A stretch of 64,000 nt of DNA. It comes from Roseateles depolymerans (lineage in GTDB: Bacteria; Pseudomonadota; Gammaproteobacteria; Burkholderiales; Burkholderiaceae_C). Numbering within the stretch: position 1 is the stretch's first letter; each line of letters opens with the position of its first letter. Below the pieces are notes generated by a model. That model saw nothing but the letters and a program-made list of their open reading frames with translations. It did no database searches and had not been told where the DNA came from. The stretch is from the NCBI RefSeq assembly GCF_003387155.1, contig NZ_QUMT01000001.1:1069066-1133065 (forward strand), written 5' to 3'. The position numbers and the translations under genes were made by a program. This document shows positions 27,675 to 36,237 of the stretch, one piece after another.

Positions 27675-28037
27675 TCAACCTGCGAGCGCAAAGTCGCGCA
27701 TCCATTCCCGCATCCATTCGCCGCCATATTGGTCTGGCAAATCGAAGCACGCCTCTCCGGTCTCGACGTTCTGAAAGCGGCTGAGCACCTTGATGTTTCC
27801 GGCAGCGCCTCTAACGATCGCCCACGGAGATCGAAGGAACAACTCCTCCGCGGGCAGTCTCTCGCCGTTTTCATCCAGATACCACGGTGCATCCGCTTCG
27901 TCTTCGCGCTCGCTTTGAGCTCGCAGCCAATCACGCCGCGCTTTATCCAAGACGAGGCGTCCCGCAAGGTCAGTCTCGCTCAAGCATTCAAAATCGAAGC
28001 ATTGGTCTTCGCAGATGAGCTGGATGATGAGCGGCAT
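27675..28037 (-). CDS. Hypothetical 120-residue protein
   Basis: The soluble, acidic product starts 'MPLIIQLICEDQCFDFECLSE' and continues 'WYLDENGERLPAEELFLRSPWAIVRGAAGNIKVLSRFQNVETGEACFDLP', with balanced composition. It looks like a genuine globular protein rather than a shadow frame. No family was recognised. It lies on the minus strand downstream of the attC sites; no attC boxes flank it. Confidence 0.65.
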   Translation of the reverse strand: MPLIIQLICEDQCFDFECLSETDLAGRLVLDKARRDWLRAQSEREDEADAPWYLDENGERLPAEELFLRSPWAIVRGAAGNIKVLSRFQNVETGEACFDLPDQYGGEWMREWMRDFALAG

Positions 28038-28430
28038 GGTTCTTCCATGCTACCTTGCCTCTGCGTCGATGTCCGCGTCCGCTGCGTTGCCGCCGCCGCT
28101 CTAGGCTGATCTGAGAGATTGCTGGCTTTTCGCAACCCGCATAGTTTGAGCCGAGAGTCCCGAGCGCGCCGAGCTCGTCGCACTGGCCGGCGTCTCTCTC
28201 GAGTGGAAGACCGGGCCGAATTCCTCGCAACCCGTAGGCCAATCGATTTCATTGGTTGTGGCCGGCAGGGTTCACCTTCTTCAGCGTTGAGGCGTGAGCG
28301 GAAAACATCCGTTGCTGGAAGCGGACGAGGCGCCGGTCCAAGGGAATCTCACCAGCTACCGGGCGTGGCCTGCATGCTCAAATCAACGGATGAACTCGCG
28401 AGCGACCCGCCTACAACACGCTACACAACC
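28038..28430. other. 393-bp region without a convincing gene
   Basis: This gap lies between divergent small genes. Open frames in it have skewed, Arg-rich composition and are judged non-coding. No attC box pair, tRNA or terminator hairpin was found. It probably holds promoters for both flanking genes and remnants of past insertions. Confidence 0.5.
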
Positions 28431-28751
28431 ATGATGAATCGGTGGAATGTTGGCCTGCCCGTGGCATCCCTTGCTGGAGTCGCAACATTTCTGCTTTCCC
28501 CTAGCGATTGGGTGTTGCCGGCATTCGGAATCGGTGTCGCCGTTTTACTTTTCTCTGCCATCGCAGCGCGGATGGAGACGAAGCCGCGCCAGGCGATTGA
28601 CCCCGCCGTTGAACTTGCCCTGGCGGTAGTCAATTTGCCACCTGACCCGCTTGCTAAGGTTGCAGTTGGCTGGGCGCTCTGGTCATTTGCTGTTTCAACA
28701 ACCTACGTGGCCAGCTTGTTCGTTGCCATCGTTTGGGCGGCCCAGGTGTAG
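28431..28751 (+). CDS. Small membrane protein
   Basis: The product has 106 residues from MMNRWNVGLPV. Helices are 'ASLAGVATFLLSPSDWVLPAFGIGVAVLLFSAIAA' and 'ALWSFAVSTTYVASLFVAIVW', with a hydrophilic loop between. A longer version from ATG 28374 would add a 19-residue hydrophilic leader. No family was recognised. It closes the accessory region before the dus gene. Confidence 0.6.
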   Translation: MMNRWNVGLPVASLAGVATFLLSPSDWVLPAFGIGVAVLLFSAIAARMETKPRQAIDPAVELALAVVNLPPDPLAKVAVGWALWSFAVSTTYVASLFVAIVWAAQV

Positions 28752-29042
28752 CGCATCACTTCAGCGAACTGCCTGCGTCGAGTAATGCAAGCCAGCGCTA
28801 GCCCGCCGGACTTGATTTGTAGGCGTCTCCCCTGGCCCCCACCGTGCAGCGCCGCATTCACCCCATTGCCACATTTTCAGGCACCTCGACAAACCGCCTT
28901 TCCCATCAACCACTTAGCCCACCCCTGCTCAGCCTGTACACCCGTTTATCCACAGCGGATGTGGACGATCCGCTATGCTGTCGGACTTTCCGCCGCGCCG
29001 GCCTTGCTGCGCTGAGCCGGCCCCGCAGCCCGTAGTGTCCTG
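28752..29042. other. 291-bp upstream region of dus with DnaA-box match
   Basis: There is no gene in this stretch. It contains one perfect match to the DnaA box consensus TTATCCACA (28946-28954). This is followed at once by the inverted repeat GCGGAT-N7-ATCCGC (28955-28973). It presumably carries the promoter of the dus gene. Confidence 0.5.
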
Positions 29043-30200
29043 ATGACGCCAGAGTCCGATTCCGTCGCCCCAATCTCCCCAGGCGCACTCCCCACCATCC
29101 TGCTGGCTCCCATGGAGGGCTTGCTGGACCACATGCTGCGTGACACGCTCACCCAGGTGGGCGGCGTGGACCGATGCGTCTCCGAATTCATCCGCATCAC
29201 CGACCAGTTGCTGCCCCGGCGCGTCTTCACCCGCATCGTCCCGGAGCTGCGCCACGCCAGCCGCACCCGCGCCGGCGTGCCGGTGCGGCCGCAACTCCTG
29301 GGCTCTGACCCCACCTGCCTAGCCGAAAACGCCGCGCGCCTGGCCGAACTCCACCCCGCCGGCATTGACCTGAACTTCGGCTGCCCTGCCAAGACGGTCA
29401 ACCGTCACCGCGGTGGCGCGGTGCTGCTGGACGAGCCGACCCTGGTGCACGACATCGTCGCCGCCGTTCGCCGCGCCGTGCCGGCCCACATCGCCGTCTC
29501 CGCCAAGATGCGGCTAGGCAACGAGGACCGCTCGCGGATGCTGGAATGCGCCAGCGCCGTGGAGCGGGCCGGTGCCTCCGAGCTGGTGATCCATGCCCGC
29601 ACCAAGCGCGACGGCTACAAGCCCCCCGCCTACTGGGACCAGATTGCCGTCGTGCGCCAGTCCGTACGCGTGCCGGTGGTGGCCAACGGCGAAGTCTGGA
29701 CCGTGGCCGATGCCCGCCGGTGTCTGGCCGAGTCCGGCTGCGACAGCCTGATGCTGGGCCGTGGCATGGTCGCCAATCCCGGCCTGGCCCTGGCGCTGCG
29801 CGCGGAGCTGACCGGAACGGTGGCTCCGGCCCTGTCGTGGACGGCGCTGCTGGTGCTGATGGCCGACTTCTTCCTGCAAGTGCGTGCCAAGGTGGCCGCG
29901 CGCCACCAGGCGGGCCGGCTCAAGCAGTGGCTGCATTACCTGCGCCGTCACTATCCGGAAGCGGAAGAGACTTACCAGCGCGTGCGCGTGATCAACAGCG
30001 CGGATGAGCTGTCCCGCCAGATGTTCGGCGATGCCGTCGCGGACGAAATGGCCGCTCGGCTTGCGCTCATCAAGGCGCAGACATCACCCGTATCGCCAAT
30101 GGCCTCTCCCGCTTCTTCGAGAGAGTCGCCCAACGGCTCACGCCATTCCCCCATCGAACCCAACGCCGCGCCTGATGACGCGCTGACGCTGACTGCATGA
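29043..30200 (+). CDS. dusC: tRNA-dihydrouridine synthase, DusC type
   Basis: The 385-residue flavoenzyme begins, after a short leader, with 'LLAPMEGLLDHMLRDTLT' (FMN-binding barrel start) and has 'EFIRITDQLLPRRVF', as in DusC. The catalytic cysteine by analogy is C114 in 'GIDLNFGCPAKTVNRHRGG'. Other conserved parts are 'VVANGEVWTVADARRCL' and 'LGRGMVANPGLAL'. DusC reduces U16 of tRNA to dihydrouridine using NADPH. The last 50 residues are Ser/Pro-rich and non-conserved. The stop overlaps the next start (ATGA), implying translational coupling. Confidence 0.92.
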   Translation: MTPESDSVAPISPGALPTILLAPMEGLLDHMLRDTLTQVGGVDRCVSEFIRITDQLLPRRVFTRIVPELRHASRTRAGVPVRPQLLGSDPTCLAENAARLAELHPAGIDLNFGCPAKTVNRHRGGAVLLDEPTLVHDIVAAVRRAVPAHIAVSAKMRLGNEDRSRMLECASAVERAGASELVIHARTKRDGYKPPAYWDQIAVVRQSVRVPVVANGEVWTVADARRCLAESGCDSLMLGRGMVANPGLALALRAELTGTVAPALSWTALLVLMADFFLQVRAKVAARHQAGRLKQWLHYLRRHYPEAEETYQRVRVINSADELSRQMFGDAVADEMAARLALIKAQTSPVSPMASPASSRESPNGSRHSPIEPNAAPDDALTLTA

Positions 30201-32812
30201 CTCTGCCCACCCTTGTTGCCCGGCCCCGCGCCTGGCTGAAGCCGCTGGCGGCTTCCCTGCTGCTGACCTCGCTGGCAGCGGCGATCCCGATGACCGCACT
30301 GGCCCAGGCCGACGCTGACGCACGCGCGCAGGCGTCCCCCACCGCGTCATCAGCGCCCCAGGCGACTCCGTCCGCCCAAACGCCGCAGAATGGGCAGAAC
30401 GCGCAGACCCGCCACGCCCGCCACGCCGGTCGTGGCAACCACCCTGGCGACGCCAGTGGCATGCCCCGGCCCGCCCGCAGCGGCACCGCTGCGCGCACGG
30501 CCGGCAGCTCCAACGCGACCGCCACCGCCGCCACGCCCCTGAGCCTGGAGCGCGTCTACGCAGACCCGCCGCTGCAAGGCCGCACCACCCGCCAGGCTGA
30601 GCTGTCGCCGGACGGCACCTGGGTCAGCTACCTGCGCCCGTCGGTGACGGACAGCGACCAACTGGAACTGTGGGCACAACCCACCGCCGGTGGCGAACCG
30701 CGCCGACTGGTCTCCGCCGACGAAGTGCTGGGCGGTCGTCGCCAGCAACTGACCGAAGCGGAGCGCATGGCGCTGGAGCGCAAACGCATCAGCCAGGGCG
30801 GCATCACCGGCTACCAATGGTGCGGTCCGGATGGACGCACGCTGCTGTTCCCACTGTCCGGCGACCTGTACCTGGTCCGCCTGACCGAGCAGGGCCCGCA
30901 GGCCCAGCGGCTCACCAACGATCCGGACGTCCCGGAGCAGGACCCGACCTGCTCGCCCGACGGCAGCCAGTTGGCCTACGTCAAGAGCGGCAACCTCTGG
31001 CTGCAGCCGCTGCAGACCCAGGGCGCCGCCCGTGCGCTGACCACCGACGGCACCGGCACCCGTTTCTGGGGCCTGGCTGAATTCATCGCGGCGGAAGAAC
31101 TGGGCCGCCAGCGCGGCTATTGGTGGTCGCCGGATGGCCGGCGGCTGCTGGCGTTCCGCGTGGACGAATCGCGTGTGCCGGTGAAGACCCGCGCCCAGAT
31201 CTTTGCCGACCGCACCACCATGACGCAGCAGCGCTACCCCAGCGCCGGCAGCCCCAATGCGGAAGTCACCGCCTGGGTGCTGGACCTGGCCGGGGAGGGC
31301 GCCGCGCGTGCCGTGCCACTGGCCGTGCCGGCTGAGGCGGAATACCTGCCGCGTGCCGGCTGGTTTGCCGACGGCACGCCCTGGCTGCAATGGATGACGC
31401 GGGACCAGCGTCGGCTGGTGCTGACCGAGTTCAAGGCTGGCGGTGCTGCTGGCGGCGCTGTCGCTGGCGATCCCCTCGCGCTGCAAGGCCGTGTCATCAC
31501 CGAGGAACGCGACGACGCCTGGGTCGAAGTGCAGGACGACCTCACTGAACTGCCCGCCCGCCGTCTCTCCGGCCAACCGGCGCTGCTGTGGTCCACCGAG
31601 GCCTCGGGCCGGCGCCAACTCGTGCTGATCGACCGGGTGACCGGCCGACGCATGGCATTGACCACCGAACCCGAGCCGGTGGCCTATCGCGTCTGCAGCA
31701 GCGGCGACCGCGTGGTGTATGCCGCCGCGCGCGACCGCGGTCGTTCGCGTGAACTGTTTGCCGTGGACCTGGCCGGCCGTGCCCGACCGCTGGCCGGTCA
31801 GCGGGAGCGGCAGTGGCGCGATGCCCGCGCCGACGGCGACTGCAGTCGTTTGCTGGTGACGCGCTCCGCCTGGGGCGAGCCGCCCCGTCTGTTCCTGCAG
31901 GACCTGGACACCGGCACGGCGCCGGTGGCGCTGCCTGGCGACCTGCCGGACCCGCTGCTGGCCAAGGTGGTGCCCACCCCGGAAGTGATCGAGGTCACGG
32001 CGGCAGACGGTCGCACCCCGCTCAACGCCTTCTACTTCGCGCCGCTGGACGGCCGCCCTGGCCTGCACCCGGTCATCACGCTGGCCTACGGCGGCCCGGG
32101 CGTGAGCACCGTGGGCTGGAGCTGGCATCGCGACACCGCGCTGATCGCCTACTGGCAGCGTCGCGGTTATGGCGTCTTCACGCTGGACACCCGCGGCATG
32201 GCCAACCGGGACCGCGCCTTCACCCGCGCCCATGCCCGGTCCTTCGGCGTCAACGAAGTGGCCGACCTGTTTGCGGCCGTGCGCCAACTGCCGCAAAAGC
32301 GCGCCGGCATTGACGCGCGCCGCATCGGCTTCTTCGGCTGGTCGTACGGCGGCTTCCTGGCGGTGCGCAGCATGCTGGACGACCAGACGCCGTTCGCCGC
32401 CGCAGTGGGCGGTGCGCCGCCCACCGACTGGACGCTCTACGACACCGCCTACACCGAGCGCTACCTGGGCCTGCCCACGGATGCCGCCGGTCAGCCGACC
32501 GCGCCGTATGCGCAGTCCAATCTGGTGGACCGCGTGTCGCTGCTCAAGCATCCGCTGATGGTGATCCACGGCACCGCCGACGACAACGTGCTGTTTGAGC
32601 ACACGCTGCGCCTGAGCGAGGCTTTCCAGAAGCAGTCGGTGCCCTTTGAGATGATGGTGTACCCGGGCAAGGCCCACGGCATTGCCGGCCGTGGCGCCCG
32701 GCTGCATCTGTACCGCACGGTCGACGCCTTCTTCGCCCGCACGCTGCAGGCGCCCACGCAGCCGTCCTCCACGCAGCCGTCCGCCACGCTGCAGTCACCT
32801 GCCACGCATTGA
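30197..32812 (+). CDS. Prolyl oligopeptidase family (S9B, DPP IV-like) peptidase
   Basis: The 871-residue protein has a Sec signal (ending near 'MTALAQA') and a low-complexity Ala/Gln/His-rich segment. A DPP IV-type beta-propeller follows ('ELSPDGTWVSYLRPSVTD', 'FWGLAEFIAAEELGR', with the E-E motif that binds substrate N-termini), then an alpha/beta-hydrolase domain. The catalytic Ser716 lies in G-W-S-Y-G-G, Asp795/796 in 'VIHGTADDNVLFEH' and His827 in 'GKAHGIAGRG'. It should cleave dipeptides from peptide N-termini in the periplasm or outside. It overlaps the dus gene by 4 bp. Confidence 0.94.
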   Translation: MTLPTLVARPRAWLKPLAASLLLTSLAAAIPMTALAQADADARAQASPTASSAPQATPSAQTPQNGQNAQTRHARHAGRGNHPGDASGMPRPARSGTAARTAGSSNATATAATPLSLERVYADPPLQGRTTRQAELSPDGTWVSYLRPSVTDSDQLELWAQPTAGGEPRRLVSADEVLGGRRQQLTEAERMALERKRISQGGITGYQWCGPDGRTLLFPLSGDLYLVRLTEQGPQAQRLTNDPDVPEQDPTCSPDGSQLAYVKSGNLWLQPLQTQGAARALTTDGTGTRFWGLAEFIAAEELGRQRGYWWSPDGRRLLAFRVDESRVPVKTRAQIFADRTTMTQQRYPSAGSPNAEVTAWVLDLAGEGAARAVPLAVPAEAEYLPRAGWFADGTPWLQWMTRDQRRLVLTEFKAGGAAGGAVAGDPLALQGRVITEERDDAWVEVQDDLTELPARRLSGQPALLWSTEASGRRQLVLIDRVTGRRMALTTEPEPVAYRVCSSGDRVVYAAARDRGRSRELFAVDLAGRARPLAGQRERQWRDARADGDCSRLLVTRSAWGEPPRLFLQDLDTGTAPVALPGDLPDPLLAKVVPTPEVIEVTAADGRTPLNAFYFAPLDGRPGLHPVITLAYGGPGVSTVGWSWHRDTALIAYWQRRGYGVFTLDTRGMANRDRAFTRAHARSFGVNEVADLFAAVRQLPQKRAGIDARRIGFFGWSYGGFLAVRSMLDDQTPFAAAVGGAPPTDWTLYDTAYTERYLGLPTDAAGQPTAPYAQSNLVDRVSLLKHPLMVIHGTADDNVLFEHTLRLSEAFQKQSVPFEMMVYPGKAHGIAGRGARLHLYRTVDAFFARTLQAPTQPSSTQPSATLQSPATH

Positions 32813-32819
32813 GGGTCCC

Positions 32820-33164
32820 ATGGCACTGGTTTATTCCACCGACAGCGGCCGCACCTGCCCGGTCTGCCGCCAGGCGCAGGCGGACTGCCGCTGCAAGGCC
32901 CAGGCCCAGGCGGCCGTGCTGGGCAACGGACAGGTGCGCGTGCGGCGCGAGACCTCGGGCCGCAAGGGCAAGGGGGTCACGGTCATCCTGGGCCTGCCCT
33001 TGACGGCGGACGGCCTGGCGGATGTGGCCAAGCAGCTCAAGGCCGCCTGCGGCAGTGGCGGCACCGTGAAGGACGGCACGGTCGAGATCCAGGGCGACCA
33101 TCTGGACAAGGTGATGCAGTGGCTGCAAAAGGCGGGTTATTCGCCCAAACGCGCCGGTGGCTGA
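32820..33164 (+). CDS. yciH: SUI1/YciH family translation factor
   Basis: The 114-residue protein has a Cys-containing N-terminal knuckle ('TCPVCRQAQADCRC') and the SUI1 domain from about 45: 'RKGKGVTVILGLPLTADGLADVAKQLKAACGSGGTVKDGTVEIQGDH'. The G-S-G-G-T-V-K-D-G motif is diagnostic for bacterial eIF1-like proteins. It probably acts on initiation fidelity at the 30S subunit. It follows the S9 peptidase by 7 bp with the weak site GAGGG. Confidence 0.93.
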   Translation: MALVYSTDSGRTCPVCRQAQADCRCKAQAQAAVLGNGQVRVRRETSGRKGKGVTVILGLPLTADGLADVAKQLKAACGSGGTVKDGTVEIQGDHLDKVMQWLQKAGYSPKRAGG

Positions 33165-33327
33165 ACACAGGCGGCCCGACGGACTGTGACACCTCTCGCA
33201 TTCCCGCCCCCATGATTGAGGGGCGGCCTGCAACAGCTGTAAGGATTGCGACGTTTGCACGCACATGGCGGCGGCGCCCGTCCTAATGTTGCGTCACGCC
33301 TGCCTCCCCAGGCGATGGAGATGCGTG

Positions 33328-33567
33328 ATGAATTCGTCTGTCGAGTCCAGCAGCAACAACCCCTCCTGTGGGCCGTCCCAGGTGCCCTATCTGCTGCGCT
33401 TCGAGTCCCTGTTCCACAGCGGCCGGGGACTGAGTTTTCCGTGTGATGCCCGCGGCCAGGTGGCGCTGGACCAGCTCAGCGAGCAGGCCCGCGACAACTA
33501 CCTGTTCGCCCGCGCCGTGGTGGGCCATGAGTACGCCACCCCGGTTGTGCAGCGCTGCTACGGATGA
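33328..33567 (+). CDS. Small conserved hypothetical protein
   Basis: The product has 79 residues from the ATG behind a GGAG site. After a Ser/Asn-rich start the core reads 'PYLLRFESLFHSGRGLSFPCDARGQVALDQLSEQARDNYLFARAVVGHEYATPVV'. This resembles a short uncharacterised protein common in Burkholderiales, with an invariant-looking F-P-C-D and R-x-N-Y-L. It is cytoplasmic, with unknown function. Confidence 0.75.
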   Translation: MNSSVESSSNNPSCGPSQVPYLLRFESLFHSGRGLSFPCDARGQVALDQLSEQARDNYLFARAVVGHEYATPVVQRCYG

Positions 33568-33641
33568 ACCTGTGAAGGTGGGTGGACGGGTCCTGAAGTG
33601 CAGGACAATGCAGGTCCTCTGTTGTTCTTGTTGACCTTTCC

Positions 33642-33887
33642 ATGACCGAGACCGCCCGCCCCGAACTGCCCGACCATCTTTCCGTGGACCCGCGCAGCCC
33701 GCACCACGTGGCCGCCATTTTTGAACACGAGATCGGCATCCGCTTCAACGGCAAGGACCGGATGGATGTCGAGGAATACTGCATCAGCGAAGGCTGGATC
33801 AAGGTGCCCGCCGGGCGCACGCTGGACCGCAAGGGGCAGCCGCTGATGATCAAGCTCAAGGGCAAGGTCGAGGCTTATTACAAGTGA
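33642..33887 (+). CDS. DUF3297 family protein
   Basis: The 81-residue product is full length for DUF3297: 'LPDHLSVDPRSPHHVAAIFEHEIGIRFNGKDRMDVEEYCISEGWIKVPAGRTLDRKGQPLMIKLKGKVEAYYK'-type sequence with the characteristic I-R-F-N-G-K-D and the terminal K-G-K-V-E-A-Y/F. It is a small cytoplasmic protein of unknown function, widespread in proteobacteria. It stands alone. Confidence 0.9.
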   Translation: MTETARPELPDHLSVDPRSPHHVAAIFEHEIGIRFNGKDRMDVEEYCISEGWIKVPAGRTLDRKGQPLMIKLKGKVEAYYK

Positions 33888-34109
33888 ATCGCCGCGGCGG
33901 TGGACGGGACGTCCATCGCTGCGGACCTGAAGCGCGGGGTCGCTCTGTGGGCCACCGCACCGCCAGTGGCCGGACATCTCCTTCAGCGAGTCGGTCCTTC
34001 CACCGGTTCAAGCGGGCCTGACGCCGTTTGATACCCACGCAAGCGGCTGCGCCCACAGACCGCGCGGCGAATACTGGACATCCCTTCACTTGGATGTTTC
34101 CGATTCGCC

Positions 34110-36164
34110 ATGACACATCTCCACGACTCTTCCCTCCAGGCCCATTCTTCGGTGTCTTCTACTGTGGCGTCTGGCCCGGCGCGCCTTGGTGAGGCTGCGC
34201 ACCCTGCGTTCCCCGGTGATGCGGCGCACGATGAACTGGCCCTGATGGAACCTGCGAATGTTGCAGACCTTGCGGGTCAAGCGCAGCAAGGCCACCACGG
34301 CCACCAGACGCAGCATGGGCTCCACGAGCCCCACGAGCCCCACGAGCACCGAGCTGACCTTGCAGGCCCTGCAGACGCTGCGAATCTAGCGGAGGGCAAG
34401 CGTCCCGTCGCAAAGCTGCTGCGCTTCGCCGCAGCCAGTCCTTCACCTTGGCCGCTTGGTGATCTTCACGCTGCACCCAGCCCCGAGCGGCCGCTCCAGG
34501 CCTACATCCTGACCCCAGCTGCGCGTGACGCTCGCCGCGAAGCCCGCAACGACCCCTATGCACGGGACGGCGATGCCGATGCGGAGCCGGAGCCCAGCAC
34601 GCAAGTCGCCGCTGCGCCGCCCAATGAGCCGATCCACGACAGCGCCCCTCCGCCAGTCGATGAGGAGGATCGACGCAGCGCGATCCTGTTTGCGCCTACT
34701 GGCACGTCCTCGGTGGGCTGGATGACCGCAGGTGGCGGCTTGCTCGCTGCAGCCGCGTTGGGAGCTGCTGGCGGTGGTGGGGCGGGCACTGGCGGCGGCG
34801 CCTTCGTGGGTGTTGGGGCCGGTGCTGGCACGGGGGGCATTGGCGGCGATGTGGGCAGCGGCGGTCCCGGCGGAACGGGCAACACAGGCGGCAACACGGG
34901 CGGCATAGTGGGCGGCGGTGGAGGCATCAGTGCAGGCGGCGTTGATGGCCATTCCCCCAACCCGGGCCCGATGGGCCAGCCGGTGTCGCTGGGGCTGGCC
35001 AAAGCGGCGGGCGTGGTGCAGGGGCTGCCCAGCACCAATGATCCGGTGATCCAGGTCGGCAACCTGGAAGCCGACGGCGCGTGGTACTACCGCGTGGACG
35101 GGCAGGCGTGGGTCCAGGGGCAGGGCACCAGCGTGACAGGACTTGCCCTCACAGGCCAGGGCCAGCACACGGTGGAGGTCTTCCAGATGGACCTGGCAGG
35201 CAACCGCAGTGGCGTTGCCGCGCTCAATTTCTGGCTGGACACAGTGGCGCCGGACGCACCCACCCTCCAGTTCAAGAACAACACCGGCGACCCCAATGAC
35301 TCGGTCACCCGCGACGCCACGCTTACCGTCAGCGGCGTGCAGCCGGGCGACGAATGGTTCTTCTCGGTGGATGGGGGGGAGTTCCAGGCGGGGCAGGGCC
35401 AGGAGCTCTCCGATGCCCAGATCGGCGGCGACGGACCCCACACCGTCCGCGTCTTCGTGAGGGACGCCACCGGCAATCAGAGCCCGGAGGCGACCTTGAC
35501 CCTGGAGCGCGACACCACAGCACCGGTGACAGCGCCCGTTGTGTCGCTGGCGCAGGACACCGGCCTGCCAGGGGATCTGCTCACCTTGAAGCCCTGGCTG
35601 ACGCTGTCCGGGCTGGAGCCGGGGGCGCGCTGGTCCCTCAGCCTGGACGGCGGCCAGACCTGGACCGCTCCCGCCAGCGCGGCCGACCCCGTCTTCAGGG
35701 ACGACGCCGCCTTCTCACGGGACGGCCACTGGACCGTGCTGGCGCGTCAGGTGGACGCCGCCGGCAACGTGGGAACGGCCATCACCACCTTCAACTTCGA
35801 CCTGGACCGGCAAGGCCCCGAGGCGCCCTCGGTCCGGCTCAAGAATGACTCCGGCCTGTCCGCCAGCGACCATGTGACCAATGACGGCACGATCCTGGTC
35901 CAGGTCGCCGAAGCCGGTCTGACGGTGGTGTATCGAATGGACGATGACGCGGTGTGGACGAATCTAGCCGACGGTGAACTCGTTCCCGATGGTTGGGCGG
36001 ACGGCAGTCACGTCATCGAGTTCAGGGCCTTCGATGCTGCCGGCAATCGCAGTGACACCGTGCGGCTCGAATTCGTCCTGGATACGCAAGCACCCAGCCT
36101 GCCCAACCTCCATCTGGGGCAGGGCATGGGCTGGATGAATGCCGCGATGCCCGCTGGGGTCTGA
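34110..36164 (+). CDS. Ig-like repeat protein, possibly truncated at the C-terminus
   Basis: The 684-residue protein has a His/Glu/Pro-rich N-terminus (three H-E-P units from a 9-bp DNA repeat), a Gly/Ala-rich region with one short hydrophobic stretch (about 200-220), and a long Gly linker. At least four bacterial Ig-like repeats follow from about 290, each ending like 'VRDATGNQSPEATLTLERDTTAP', 'RQVDAAGNVGTAITTFNFDLD' or 'RAFDAAGNRSDTVRLEFVLDT'. Such repeats occur in large adhesins and biofilm proteins. There is no Sec signal, and the last repeat stops right after its D-T-Q-A-P start, suggesting a lost 3' part. Confidence 0.75.
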   Translation: MTHLHDSSLQAHSSVSSTVASGPARLGEAAHPAFPGDAAHDELALMEPANVADLAGQAQQGHHGHQTQHGLHEPHEPHEHRADLAGPADAANLAEGKRPVAKLLRFAAASPSPWPLGDLHAAPSPERPLQAYILTPAARDARREARNDPYARDGDADAEPEPSTQVAAAPPNEPIHDSAPPPVDEEDRRSAILFAPTGTSSVGWMTAGGGLLAAAALGAAGGGGAGTGGGAFVGVGAGAGTGGIGGDVGSGGPGGTGNTGGNTGGIVGGGGGISAGGVDGHSPNPGPMGQPVSLGLAKAAGVVQGLPSTNDPVIQVGNLEADGAWYYRVDGQAWVQGQGTSVTGLALTGQGQHTVEVFQMDLAGNRSGVAALNFWLDTVAPDAPTLQFKNNTGDPNDSVTRDATLTVSGVQPGDEWFFSVDGGEFQAGQGQELSDAQIGGDGPHTVRVFVRDATGNQSPEATLTLERDTTAPVTAPVVSLAQDTGLPGDLLTLKPWLTLSGLEPGARWSLSLDGGQTWTAPASAADPVFRDDAAFSRDGHWTVLARQVDAAGNVGTAITTFNFDLDRQGPEAPSVRLKNDSGLSASDHVTNDGTILVQVAEAGLTVVYRMDDDAVWTNLADGELVPDGWADGSHVIEFRAFDAAGNRSDTVRLEFVLDTQAPSLPNLHLGQGMGWMNAAMPAGV

Positions 36165-36237
36165 ACGGCAGGCCAGGGGTGCGGATCAAGCGTGCGGGCC
36201 GGGCGTGACGGCCACGCATGCGGGGCCCAGCGTGAGC

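Noticed and set aside
28946-28954. Replication origin because of a perfect DnaA box
   Set aside because: Only one box, no AT-rich unwinding region, and no dnaA, dnaN or gidA neighbours.
30350-32707. Long antisense open frame over the S9 peptidase gene, and similar ones over flgK, glnS, purD and fdnG
   Set aside because: Long antisense frames are expected in high-GC coding DNA; their translations are Gly/Ala/His/Arg/Gln-rich with no motifs, whereas the sense proteins have clear families.
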